From NCBI GenBank assembly GCA_947652115.1, contig OX393564.1, forward strand, positions 2,402,870-2,466,869: a DNA stretch of 64,000 nt, in the 5' to 3' direction. This DNA is from Blastomussa wellsi. Its lineage: Eukaryota > Cnidaria > Anthozoa > Scleractinia > Plerogyridae. The notes under the pieces were generated by a model that did not search any database, was not told the origin of the DNA, and was given only the letters and a program-made list of their open reading frames with translations. Below are positions 10,797 through 23,042 of this stretch, one piece after another. The position numbers and the translations under genes were made by a program. How positions within the stretch are numbered: position 1 is the first letter of the stretch; the number at the start of each line of letters is the position of its first letter.

Positions 10797-13700
10797 ATGG
10801 GCTCCTGGCTTGCCAGTCTTGCAGGCCACAAAAAAGACGCGGAGGAATCTCTCAAGAACCCACACAACATTGCAGCCTACACATTATTTTTCGGTTTCTT
10901 AGCCTGTGTCCTACTGCTGTGGATTGTCATTGCTATTTTGACCACCATTCGAATTTACAAAAGGCTTTCGAGACGATCAAAAGATGGTGAAACAGAAACC
11001 AAGGTAAGAATGCCTGCTACATATTTTGCCTAAACTGTGGATAATGGCAGAAATACCAAAAAAATTTATGATTTAGGATTTATGACCGATGCGAAAAATA
11101 CACCTGGATTTATCCGAATAGCAAATTACACACGGATTCCCTCAACTAAGTCATGGCTCGTGTATTTTGAAACATTTAGGTAATCTGATTGGTTTTCCTT
11201 CTGTTTTCCATTCGCTGATAGAAAACAATCGAGCCCGCGTTGGTCTTTAAAATTAATTGAACGCACCGATTTTCTTTATTTTTGGCTTAAAAATACAAAA
11301 ATGGTATCTTTTGGAATGCATCCTTCATAGTTTCTACAAAAAGAATGAGACTACGAGCCCGAGAAATTCCAATTCGATCCGAGGGCCCCATGGTTTGTTT
11401 TTCGAAAGACTAATTATGTGCTACCCTCTTTAAAATAAAGGCTATTTTTTGTCGATACAGTTTTATATCAACGTGTATTATAGCTACAGTACAATTATCA
11501 TTCTACTATTAATAATTATCTGTTTCACTGACCATGTTTTATTTCCGCAGACAGCATTGGACATTCAAGTGGCAAGAAAAGACGTCCTTAATAATCTACG
11601 ACGCCGCCAGAGTGATCAGAAAGCCGAGTTTGAGATGGTTGAAATAATCACCACACCAGCATCAGGTGTGGATTGCAGAGGGCAGTGCATAATTATTCGT
11701 TTCTTACACTTATTGAAATTCAATTGGGGATACCTTTGGCGGTTGATCCGTGACCAACGGTAAACATTTCCGGGTGCTTGAAGGATGACGAATAATTCCG
11801 GTTGGCTTAATTAGCCATGTTCTAAACGAGCAGAGGACTGGATACAATTGCCTAAAATCGATTGGGTTGAAAAGTGAATACCACACGAAAGAGTATCTAA
11901 GCCTTAGCCAGAGTGTGAAATTTGAGTGCGATTGGAGAATCCCTAAAACAAGAGAGTTTAGTATGGATTAGAGGGATACCTGTCCCTCCAACCGATACAA
12001 ATAAAGCTCTCTGATCAAATATAACTGTCCTATGCATGCTTTTGTATTTAACCCATTGACTCCTACACCGGCCGTTACCGGCCGTGACAGACGTTGCCCT
12101 TTGTTCCGCTTCTGACGTCATCAGCTTTGACCAAAATAGGAATCCCATTTACCCCAGTTCTGCAGGAGGGAAAGAGCTTCCCAATGATACCCAGATGATA
12201 TTGGTTGGGCTAATGAGCTTGAAATATGCACGAAAACGCTTAAAAATTTTCGTCAAAAACTAGGAGGAAATTTCCCTCACTTACACTTGGCTACTCTCTA
12301 TGTTAAATATTTCCCGTCTCATTGATGCTTTCTTGGCAACCGAAAGCAACCCAGCAAAAGGCCAACAAATGCGTAAAAACGACACGAAAAAAAAGAAAGA
12401 AAACGAAAAGCCTAAAGAGGTGGGTCACTTTCTCCTCCAAAACGAAGATTTTGCATTGATTTGTACGCATGCCCGAGCTAAAATGTTGTTAAATGCGATG
12501 CTAGTGAAAAACCTGGCATTAAACTATTTTGCAAATGCATTCTGGAGAGATCTGAAGCAGATTTAGCCTATAACTGAGTAGAAAATGCTCAAAATGTCTA
12601 AAAAACGCGGTTTTTTTGCAAAAATCTCCAAAAGTCAATGGGTTAACCTAACTCAAATTTGGTGAGGCTACTAATGTCCGAATGCTCTTTCTGGTAACGG
12701 GCCGGCTTAATTTTTCGATTCATATTGGTTTTAAACGTTCTGTCCCAGTTTTCATTTTTGACGGTTGATTGATGGCAGTTTTGGTTGAGGGTTATTTTCA
12801 TTAAGCCCCACTTGTGGGGACCATACAAAATTTCACGCATGTAACATAACATTATTACTTCACTTCCTGCGGGCCTCGTCTTACCATGCAGGTATTTCTC
12901 TTTCTTTTCAAACTGTATTACAGCAAGGGAAAACTACACCAAGCTTGGGATTCAGTTAGCAGAAGGTCAGAAATCAGACGGCAATAGTCGAAGTGGTTCG
13001 GGGATAATTGTGGCGAATGTCAGACGTGGAAGTATGGCAGAAGGAAAACTCTTCCCTGGTGACAAGATATTAGCGGTAGGATATTTAAGAGATTATTCTT
13101 TTATAAAATAAGAGAAAAACTTAACCGTTAACGTGCAATACTCCTTCTAGCCATCTCGACGTCAACTCATCTCATCAAAGTACAGCGGGACCCCGCGCCT
13201 TATGGCCACTTATTATCCTGGTGCAATGCCAAGAAAACCCAAATTAAAAGGCCAAAGGCCCCATTTTAAAATCCCAAACTTTATATTCCTTTATAAACGG
13301 CACTATAGAAGCAAAAACGCATTCCTAATTGACCCAAACAAACCAAAATCAATATTGAGCAGCAAAATTAAAGGTACGTTAAGACATGTTAAGTCAGAGA
13401 GGTCACGAACGTTTTATTGAGAATGGCATCGTATATATTCGACGGTCTATTCTCTGCGTTTATTAAGCACAATTATAGCGGCATGTATCATTTTAAGACG
13501 TCGAATTCAATGAATACGAGAACTGCCCCAGTTCGTGATATGTCTCAACCACCAAAAAAAATAGTCAAATTGTCATGGTCCGTTGGTGACCGTATTAATA
13601 GGCTGCGTTCCACTGTTAAGCTACTAATAGGTTGGTAAGGCTCTGAGCTTCGGTGGCCAAACAAATTGAAAAGTTATTTAATTCTTTTTAGATGAACGAT

Positions 13701-16700
13701 TGTCACCTGGGTAAAGCTTCTCTTAAGCAGGCAAAGGAAGTGATGCATGCTCTAAAACAAGCAGAAGGACATCTGAAATTTTCTGTCAAGAGAGCTCAAC
13801 TAAGAGAGGTAGTTGATAGACAAGGTTGATGTCCTGATGGGAAATGATCCTCACAGTAAATTTTCCCATTTGAGCAATTGTAAATTCAAGAGACCTGAAA
13901 AACAGCTACTTGTAGATATAGGACTCCCAGAAGCCTCCTTGGTGGCGATATACATTATTTGCCAAAAATCCAAGGCGTTATAACTTCGGAAGTTTTAATT
14001 TGAACACTTTTTATCTCGTCGTTTGAATAAATTTCGGAAAAAATTTCGTTCTGGAACGTATCTAAAGCCAATAAAAACAATATATCACTATTATGCTTTT
14101 CATAAAGCATTCCTTTCCATTGATAAAAAGAACGAGAAAAGCCCAATCCCATTTCTATCTTTCTCATGTATATCGTGGCCTTCAATACATGCGAGGGCGT
14201 CGTCCATGAAAATACGTAGTACTACTTAAAAGATCTATACTGCACTGTAAATATTTCGGACGCTTTATAAAAATTTAGGACGGTTTTATGTTGGGACACG
14301 TTTTTATCCAAAACTAAAATCGTCTGAATTTTTTTGCGAGTAATTAATGTAAACTGAACGCACACTCGACAAATGGAAATAATGAAATGACGATGATGTG
14401 TATCACAATTTTCGCTTACTCGTTGTACAAACATGCAATTTTTTGCATCTTTCAGCAAAGGGTGAACAAGGCATTCTCGATGTATTGTGATGATGAAGAC
14501 ACCGGAAAGAAAGTTGTATTCGATAAAGAGCATGTGGAAAGTATGAATTAAACAGCTCAAAACACATGATCCAAACTTCCCTTTTATTCTCCCCCAAGAT
14601 AGCATACAAGTGAAACAGAGGAAAACACATTTAAATGAAGTTCAACATAAAATGGCTTAAAATGTCATCTAACAGGAAGCATACCTGTTCATTGAGTCAG
14701 TTCGTGATTTCAGGGCAATCCAGTCAGTCCAGCTAATGGAAAAGTAGACGTCTTTACCCAGGGATGATGGCTGAAAGGGATGACCGAGAGGGACGTTTCT
14801 AACCATGAACAGTTTGAGTTGTCTTACACGAAGTGTGGAATCGTTGGAGTCTCAATCCTTTCAGTGACAGCCGAGGCTTCAACGATTCCACACTTCGTGT
14901 AAGACAACTCAATCTGTTCATGGTGAGAAACGTCCCTCGCTGCCATCCCTTTTAGCCATCACGTTACCCAGGAACCTCCAGATTACAACACGTGAGCGCC
15001 CTAAATAAACCACTCGGCCACGAGTGAGTGAGTGAGATTAATCCTGAAAGGATTGCTCAGGTGTGACATTAATTTTTCATCTGTTTGTGAGGTTAGGGTA
15101 GTAATCGTTTTTTTTTTTATTTCTTTTTTATTGTTTACAGACCATACATGTTTACAATACTAACATTACGTACAACACTAACGATACGTATAATACTAAC
15201 ATTGCTTACAACCTAAGTAAAATTCGTTGTTTTAGACTCCATATTCACGTTGAAACTCATTTCCTTGCAGTATTCGAAGAAGCATTTTCCATGTTTGATG
15301 CGAATGCCTCTGGTAAGATACAGTACAAGTATTTGTTCCCGCTACTTCGAACTCTGGGCTACAACGTTCACAAGGCAGAGGCCTGGGATTATCTGAATGA
15401 ACTGGAATTAGCAGGTATTCTAACAAGGGATATGACGCTCTTTCCCAGAGCCCGTTTCCCCCTTGAATAGCTAGTGGTCGGGAAACGCAACGACTCTGGA
15501 GCGTCTGCATGGTTCAAAAACCGGAACCAAGAGGTTTCCTTGATCTAGTTTAATTGCTCGCGTTCGTCACAGATTTTGGATAAAATCAACCGCTTATTAA
15601 TTTTCAACAGCCAATTTCAGCCTCTGGGTACAATGACCTCATGCATAAACATTTATGACCACAGTTTCCTTGAAAACGTTCAAGACATTCAGCTACGAGC
15701 GAATGTACTGAAGTGGTCCACATTTATGAATTACATTTCCAGAGATCGATCTCAAACAAAGTGCCAGAATTTGGGGTTTTCTAAGAAATATAAAGAAGGT
15801 CCCACGAACATTTGCAGTGCTTACAATATTACGCCTTCTGGTCAAAATGATTTCAAAATTTTAGTCGGCGTTCGTTTTGCTCGTGCTCGTATATTTTCAC
15901 AAGTGAGTTCGAAAATTTGCAAGGATTTTCATGGAGGTAGATTGTAAGTTGCAGAGTGCTCATGGCTCACAAGGCTAGCTAAGAAAAAGCTGTTTGTATG
16001 CTCACAAATACCACTTGGTACCTCAAAAAGAGTATTAAAACCGACAATGAGTCAATTGTGTCCATAGAAATAATTTTAAAAACATCATCTTTCAAAAGAC
16101 TCGGCCGGGTTTTTCGCCCGGCTTTTATATTGAAATGCAATTTAAAACTTTAAAGAATACTAGCAAAAGGAAGATTTTTCAAATTAACTGCATCCACAGA
16201 GACCTGACTTTAGATGTTCACTTAATCTAAAATCAGTCGTATATCTGAATTACTTTTGTGTTTATATTTAGAAAATACTTAATGTAGGGTAAATTACATA
16301 AAGAGCAGCTAGTCAGTCTAAACAAAAAGAAATTTCTCGTAACACTTTACATAACAAAGAAAAACAGACGCTGGAGAACTTTATTGCCCTCGATCATACA
16401 ATAGCTTGCACGTACTGCTTCGGTTCTGTGGGAAAGATAAATAAAGGGAACTCATCTTGGCAGCAATAAAACTTACACTAATGTTTATGGCACAAAATAG
16501 AGTTTGTTGCGTAGCACTAAAATTACATGTAATTGGGAATAAATGGTAAAACCTATTTTGAAGTACTTAAAAATACTGTAAAAAATAGTCAGAATATCCG
16601 CGGGATGACCATTTCCAGATGATGTGACGATATAGGTTTCAGTTTCCACTGGGAAGCGTATTCCTGTTGAACGGTAACTTGAAATGAACTGAGCGGGGAA

Positions 16701-19700
16701 CGCCCTGAAACACGGGGAAAATTAGCTAGATAGAACACCACTTGCCTAAGGGAACGGAATTTCGTTACAAATTCCTGGTACACGGAAATCTATCTTCTGG
16801 TCTTCTCAAGTTATGGACGTCAAGGAATAGACAGAACTTTGGTAACCGTTCCAACAGTAGTTTATTCTAAACAAGTTTACGTCGAGGATGTAATCAAAAA
16901 CAATACAAACGTCCTAGCTTATATATTGTCCTTTACACATCAAGTGTTTATAATATGACAATGCAACTTCTAACATACAATACGAGCGGAAAGTACTTTA
17001 ATTAAGGTAGCGAATTCTAATCAACACTACAAAGTTTCCAAAATTTAAAATAGAAAACTTTGAGGCAACTGAAAGTGAGATACTAGAATTTTTATTCCTT
17101 CCAAAAATTGGTGTGACTAAAAATTATCCCAGGAATAGAAAGTACTAAAACTCCAATACTTGAAAAATAGTTCAGCTGGAGTTTGCGTGGGACTTAAATG
17201 CACGGAAGGTAAATTGTAATTACGAGAGGAACGTTCAAAAGGACCAGATAACGAAATATTTAACTACTAAATGAAGGTTAGTGAAAAAGACGTACAGGTG
17301 AACAAAGAATCGGCAATTAGTACAAAGTAGAATATTAAGATGCCTAGTTAATTGATAACTAAACAGAGGCGAGCCAAATACGACGAGTATACGCACGACA
17401 CTAAACAAGGCCGTTTGACATATTACATATGCTGGGTTTTCTCGTACTAAAAATAAAAGGAAAATATTGAATATTTCAATTCACAATTTCAAATTTTTCA
17501 GCAATTATGTAACTGATTTCAAATAATGGATGAACTCTTAGCATCAGTTACTTAAGCGTTATTGTAACAGCTGGCATGGCAAATATACATAAGCAAACTC
17601 TACCACGCTGATTTCGTTGAAACTTACAGAACGTTTTTTCTTTAATAATAGATATTTTTGAAAACGTTAACATCTCGCGATCGTTTATTTTCTCCACCCT
17701 AAAATTTACAGCTTAATAAAATTTAAACATTTCTTGTTTCGATTGCCAAAAATAAGGGAAATCAGTTAAGGCTTCCATGCCCGAAATTCGATCTAGAAAA
17801 CAGATCCTCTGTCCGCTCCCAAAATTAGCCGCGGGCCACCTTAAAAGCAGTATAAAAGGCGCCTTGATTGTTCCTTATTGTGAAGCTGCTAGGAGTGTAG
17901 TAATCAGTTAATGAATTTTAATGAAAATATTTCAGATTGCGGTTAAACTACCGACGGTAATTTTGCAACGCAATGACAACAGGAAACTTAACTGGAGGTG
18001 GAAATCAGAAAACAATTCAACAAATAGTGTGCTCGGCAGGTTTAACTGCTGGAATACACAGCCAGTTGATATTTCTTTCAGTTTTAAACATTTTTATGTC
18101 TATTACTGCCTTTCTTGGAAATGCTCTGATCCTAGTTGCTCTTCGGAAGGAATCTTCACTTCATCCGCCATCCAAGCTGTTGCTTCGAAGCCTTGCCACG
18201 ACTGATCTCTGCGTTGGACTCATATCAGAGCCTCTCTCTGTTATCTTTTTCATGTCCTTAGTGAATGAACATTGGGCTATTTGTCGCTACGTATCAGTCG
18301 CAGGTTTAATAACAAGCCATACGTTGTGCGTAGTATCTCTATTGACACTTACCGCTATAAGCGTGGACAGACTTCTCGCCCTGTTGATGGGGCTAAGATA
18401 CAGACAAGTTGTAACTTTGGAGCGAGCCTACGTGCTCGTTGTTACCTTTTGGGTCGTGTCCACTGTCTTTTCAACAATGCGCTTTTGGAAATTACTTATT
18501 GTATTAACGTATAGCATCGTAGTTACATCACTGTGTCTAGTAACCTCGATCGTTTCTTACACGAAGATTTTCTTTACCCTGCGTCATCATCGAAATCAGT
18601 TGCAAGCCCAAGCTGCACAACCGAACCAAGCAAATCAACTGAACATAGCTCGATACCGGAAGGCAGTGTTCAGTGCAATATGGATACAGTCTGCATGCGT
18701 TGTTTGCTATCTACCACAGGGATTAATAGTAACATTTCTAATCAATTCCGGACTTTCTTCTTCTGCCTTTCTCACTTACAGTTACACATCCACTTTAATT
18801 TACTTGAACTCGTCATTAAACCCGATCCTTTACTGTTGGAAGATAGACGAAGTGAGGCGAGGAGTAAAAGATACAATCAGAGAAGTACTTTGCTGTTCAT
18901 TGAGTTAGTTCTTGTCGACTTAGATCTGTAATTTTAATGAAGACTGCACTGTTCAAACACGGTCCTTTTGTCGGGATACCGATCGAAGCAGCGAGTCAGG
19001 GAAAAATGACAACTGTTGAAAACTGTATGCGGGAAGCCGGGAGATCGTATGTTTGGGAAACGCCAGAAAAGCGTCAGTTATGAAACGGGAATGGAGAATT
19101 CGAATTTCTAGACGGAACACATTTGATGGAAATGTGTATTAATTTGGAATGCTGGTAGTGTGCCATTTGGTTTACGATGTACAGATTCAGATGAAACTCT
19201 GAATTTAGTTACATTTACAACTATAGTCCAGTGTTTTGATTCAAAGAAGTATTTAGCTGTTTTCGGTGGTTCTAGTTAAGGTTAATCAAGGTATTTAAAA
19301 TTCACATGAGGTCTGGGAATTCTTGTTGTCCTTGGCTTCCAGCTCCATGAAAGCTCATGTCCTAGTTTCGTGTTCTTTAGTTTTCTTTCTTCTAAGTTTG
19401 TCCGATTGGAATTCGCTCTTTGTCGTTGCTTTTCATGTTGTTATGTTGCCTTTGGCAGTCAATGAGCCTTCGAGTACTTAGAAGTAGCGGATAATTATAT
19501 AATGTGGCATTCTAGTTTAAAGCAATAGTTTAAAGCAATAGAATGTATTGTAATCGCCATAAACTTCGCGGTCAAATTTCGCAGTTCCTCTTACTTTTAT
19601 CTATATCACTCCACAATTTTGATTAGCTCAAGCTTCCTCCAAATCTTGGGGCTTTTTGGAAAATATTCGAAGAGAACCTGTATGGTGGCAATAAGCCGTA

Positions 19701-20694
19701 CATTTCATAAGACACCCTTCGAACTTGTATGGCGGCCATGTTTTGCAAAGACCTGGAAACAACTTAATGTCACTTTCCGCGAACTGGTTCAAAGCCCTCG
19801 GACACTTTTTAGCCAAAATAGTGCATCACTATGAACGAGAAATAACATTTAATTTTTTTCAAGGATTTAAGCGCCCTAACTCCTATTCATATATATCGAA
19901 TTAACAAAGCAAAGCAAAATATGTAAGAATCTGTATCGATTCCGTAATCAATAGCAAAACATATCCATGCGTGGACAGCAGCGTAAATCTCTCAAATACA
20001 AACAAATCTTTTTGAACACAAAACCAAATGCTCAGTATAAATTGTATGCCCCCTTAGAAAAACAAACAATAACCTTCAGTGAGGTGATAAAGTTCCTGGA
20101 GCAGATTGTGGCAGACCAACAGGAGAAAACCGAGGTAACCTGCGTCTACAACGTGTTCGATCCGGAACAGAAAGGTCACGTGCCAGTCAGTGAAATACAG
20201 GAGGCACTGCACGTGTGGTATGGAAAGAAAATAACTGAGGAGGAAGTACAGGCAATAACGGAATTTGCAGACCAGGATAGTAATGGTTTAGTCAAAGAAC
20301 AAGGTATTTATACTTATGTACGAGAGAGATTATCTTTATATATTTATCAATGTAAGTAACTCTTGCTTCGGCGGACTTTATCTATTAAGGACACCAAATT
20401 GAAGTGTGTTCCTAATTAAGGTGTTCGTTAAAGTGGCCGTTGACTATTTTAAGTTATTTGCAGCCTTTCTGCATGGAAAACAGTTATTAATGGGCAATAC
20501 ACGGCTCAAATTTTAGCTCAACAAGCGCGAGTTAGTTACTGGGGTTTACAAAATAGATGAATAACTCCACCGCTTTACCCATACATCCATCTATGGCATC
20601 GATTGCTACGTGCAAATTAGATTGAGTGAATATCTTGTGTGTTACTTTTTCAGACTTTGAAAGATTGCTTCTCCCCTCTCTGACACTTTATTGA
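10797..20694 (+). CDS. Single-pass membrane protein with PDZ domain and calmodulin-like EF-hands (8 coding exons)
   Basis: Exons: 10797-11003, 11551-11665, 12924-13075, 13692-13808, 14456-14540, 15271-15414, 20058-20303, 20654-20694. All introns are GT/AG, phases agree, and the sum is 1107 bases, giving 368 residues plus TGA. Residues 25-51 form one hydrophobic helix followed by RIYKRLSRRSK, so by the positive-inside rule the C-terminal part is cytoplasmic. Residues about 108-196 are a PDZ fold (KLGIQL carboxylate loop, GIIVANVRRGSMAE, GDKILAMND, LKFSVKRAQ). Residues about 200-365 are four EF-hand-like units. Loop D345-Q-D-S-N-G-L-V-K-E-Q-D356 is intact, loop 308-319 (DPEQKGHVPVSE) is partial, loop 235-246 has Y at position 12, and the second unit is degenerate. 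I infer a calcium-responsive membrane scaffold. I know no named protein with this order. The first exon follows an AG acceptor, so a 5' UTR exon is likely. Intron 6 contains a GPCR gene. Confidence 0.85.
12049..12647. mobile_element. piggyBac-like MITE in intron 2
   Basis: The ends read TTAACCCATTGACTCC (from 12049) and its inverted partner AAAGTCAATGGGTTAA (to 12647). TTAA at both borders fits the piggyBac target-site duplication. There is no transposase in about 600 bases. It lies wholly within the intron 11666-12923. Confidence 0.65.
14769..14957. mobile_element. Long-hairpin MITE in intron 5
   Basis: Two arms of about 80 bases (14769-14850 and 14877-14957) are almost perfect reverse complements, with ends GGCTGAAAGGGATG and CATCCCTTTTAGCC. 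They share TTACACGAAGTGTGGAATCG. The loop is about 26 bases. It lies in the intron 14541-15270 and is non-coding. Confidence 0.8.
15415..17850. other. Intronic stretch, no further exon seen
   Basis: This is the first part of the 4.6 kb intron 6 of the PDZ/EF-hand gene. The longest frame (15576-15947) has no domain and no splice support. A GCCGGG/CCCGGC hairpin at 16104-16122 followed by T is considered chance. The rest is AT-rich with nothing I can name. Confidence 0.5.
17851..17858 (+). promoter_or_regulatory. TATA box of the nested GPCR gene
   Basis: TATAAAAG in a short GC-rich surround lies about 115-122 bases ahead of the GPCR ATG. This implies transcription starting near 17880 and a short 5' leader. 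The leader has upstream ATGs (for example at 17911 and 17921), which could dampen translation. Confidence 0.6.
17973..18908 (+). CDS. Class A (rhodopsin-like) GPCR, intronless, nested in an intron
   Basis: A 311-residue seven-helix receptor in the plasma membrane. Visible landmarks: an N-glycosylation site (NLT, 5-7), GN at 49-50 in TM1, LATTD with D78 in TM2, C104 at the start of TM3, DRL at 132-134 in place of DRY, W160 in TM4, CYLP at 245-248 in TM6, NPILY at 283-287 in TM7, and a CC pair near the C-terminus suited to palmitoylation. The stretch between TM4 and TM5 is only a few residues (about 168-173), has no cysteine to pair with C104, and TM5 lacks the usual proline. A tiny second extracellular loop is typical of the melanocortin/adenosine/cannabinoid-type cluster, and many cnidarian receptors of this sort are single-exon. 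The ligand cannot be predicted. The gene lies in the same orientation as its host, inside intron 15415-20057. Confidence 0.9.
   Translation: MTTGNLTGGGNQKTIQQIVCSAGLTAGIHSQLIFLSVLNIFMSITAFLGNALILVALRKESSLHPPSKLLLRSLATTDLCVGLISEPLSVIFFMSLVNEHWAICRYVSVAGLITSHTLCVVSLLTLTAISVDRLLALLMGLRYRQVVTLERAYVLVVTFWVVSTVFSTMRFWKLLIVLTYSIVVTSLCLVTSIVSYTKIFFTLRHHRNQLQAQAAQPNQANQLNIARYRKAVFSAIWIQSACVVCYLPQGLIVTFLINSGLSSSAFLTYSYTSTLIYLNSSLNPILYCWKIDEVRRGVKDTIREVLCCSLS
18909..20057. other. Rest of host intron, no gene seen
   Basis: This is the 3' flank of the GPCR and the end of intron 6. A good pyrimidine-rich acceptor (TGTATGCCCCCTTAG) ends it at 20057. No AATAAA signal lies close behind the GPCR stop. The frames at 19619-19834 and on the opposite strand are too short and featureless. 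Confidence 0.5.
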
Positions 20695-23042
20695 GAAGCT
20701 TTGTGGAGCAGATGTTGAGGGCAAGTTGGCCGCCCGAATCTCAAGAATGGAAATGCCGAGTGAGACTGGGAATAACGAAAAGCGCTATGGTGAACTGTTC
20801 TGGTGTGCCGTCGAAAATAAACAACTGTAATAGAGAGTAAATATTCGATGAAGAGAAACATCTTATGCATAGCTACCTCAGCACAAAAGTGTTTTGTAAA
20901 AATAGTTATTTTGGTAGATTTTACTATAAAATACAAACACCATCGAAACAGCAACCCTTCGCTCAGGAAAACTGTCACAGATCATCCATACATCAACCAT
21001 GAAACAAAGACTAAGGCTGAAGAATTCCTAGCCCGGGCAGATGCCTAGCGTAAGGTTTTTTGTATTGTCATAACTGGAAATTATGAGTTACTCTCCTAAA
21101 TTAGAAATAATAATTTGGAGAAATTGTACGTAAAATGACTCCCTTCTCTCAAAGTCATGCACCATTCGATCAACTATACGCAGACGGCACGTGTTTTCAA
21201 ATAAAATGTCCAAAGAGAGATTGAAATATTGTTTCTCCAAGCAACATCAAGACTGGTAAAAAAAAAACAGGAAAGTGCCAATTTAACCTGTCAAAACGTA
21301 CCGTGCTTTTGTTTTGTAGCCTTGGCTAAGTCTTAAAGGTTTGCTTTGCGCAATTCAAAAATAGCCATATAACCAATCTAATTAAACTGTCTAAATTCTT
21401 AATAAAAGAAACTTTCATGCTCGCAGATAAAGTGGAAAATAAAAATACAAAATAACAAAAACGAACGTGTGCCCATGTTTAATTTACTTCCTGCGCTACA
21501 CAAAATCATGTGCTATACAAAATTTCTCTTTTACTGTGTCGAGTATTTATTGTTTTAATTAGTAGTTGTTGTTAGTATAACTTGGCATTTTCTCTTTCTT
21601 GCCATTTCAAAATTTTAATGTTAGACTTATAAGCAGGGCGGCCGTCTTCTGACAAAGGTAGAGGAGAAAAAATTAAGGGGGATTTTTCTTGAAGTCGGTT
21701 GAGGCGGAACAACACTGCCAAGAATTACAGCCTTCCGTTGTTAGTATTATTCTGGGTAGAAAGGGTCTGCACTCATTAGAAAACATGAAATTAATGGATG
21801 TGGTATTTGTTTTGGGTCAATTTGATGTCTCTTTGAAGTCTACCGTTCTGTAAATCGCCTTCAACAGCCCATCGCTCAAACATTGCTAACTAATTGTAGT
21901 AATTGTTTCTTGGAATAACAACTTTGTTCACTAAACAGACACCTTCGCCATTAGTGCCACCTGCCAGTGAATTCATAGATGAAATATGGATAAAATTTTA
22001 AACGCAGAAAAACGCACACTAAAAGAGCATTTGTCGATATTTGATTGACAACATTAACTGGTATGTTAAGTCTACGTAGTTGAATTAAATCTTTAATGCA
22101 AAAGACGAAGATTAAAGCGATTTTCAATTTGAATTTGAATTTTAAAAATTCTGTTCATTAGAAATTCGTGGAAATAATTAGGAGTCGCATTTTAGCAACA
22201 AAAGTGTTACCAGTTGTCAGTTGTCGAGCAGATGGAACAAATTTAAATAAACTTAATGAGGCCCATCTGGATCAAAATTGTTGTCGTAGTTCGCTGGCCA
22301 CCAAAGGGTTCGTAGCAATAAGGTATTGCTAAACAAATTAAAGTGTGGATATTCAACGGAGGCGCTGGGATCAGTATGGCGAAAATTATGCTAAGCACTG
22401 CTTTTGGCTAGGTGCTGTAAGAGCTCCACCAAAGCGACCAAATCTTTATTGTTGCTGGCAGTGAAGTTTTCAAAAAAATCTTGGAGGGTAAGCATCTGCA
22501 ATGATTTTTATGCTTTGTGTTATATCATTTTTACAAGTGTGCTTTAGAGTAACTCTGAATCATACCATGGCCTTCCCTCCTGACAAATATTGAAAAATAT
22601 CGTTTACCTGGCGATACAACTGTAATGCACAGATATAGTTACGTCGCTGAACAAGATACCTCTTTGCTGATGAATGTTCAACTGTGGACATCCTTATTTC
22701 ACGAAGACAACTGAGAACAGCGTCTTTGAAATGTCATTAGCGCATCATCTTGGCCACGTTCTTCGGCAAATACTGCGATCATGAGGAATGTGCTTATGAA
22801 GTGAAAAACAAACAAACAAAAATTTCAAATTGATTCCCAATGTGTTTTGCTGATATTCAGATTGAACTTCAATGTTTACATTTCGTGTTTGTGCCTTTGT
22901 TAGTTTAGGTTGATTCTTAAGAAATCGATATTTCTGTATAGTAAAACGAAATAATTAAGTTCTTGTAAAATGAATGCAATACCCATTTTTCTGGAAACCG
23001 CTTAACCGCAAATGCTTCATTGCTTTATAGGAAACCATTGAA
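20695..23042. other. Intergenic, no gene seen
   Basis: AT-rich spacer between the PDZ/EF-hand gene and the first gene of the single-exon array. I find no domain-bearing frame. An acceptor-like TGCTTTATAG ends at 23030, 13 bases before the A1 start codon, so part of this stretch may be an intron in the A1 leader. Confidence 0.5.

Noticed and set aside
15576..15947. Plus-strand frame inside the host intron
   Set aside because: Including it would break the phase-matched joining of the EF-hand exons, and it has no domain.
16104..16125. Terminator-like GC hairpin followed by T residues
   Set aside because: Rho-independent terminators are bacterial; in this eukaryotic intron it is most likely chance.
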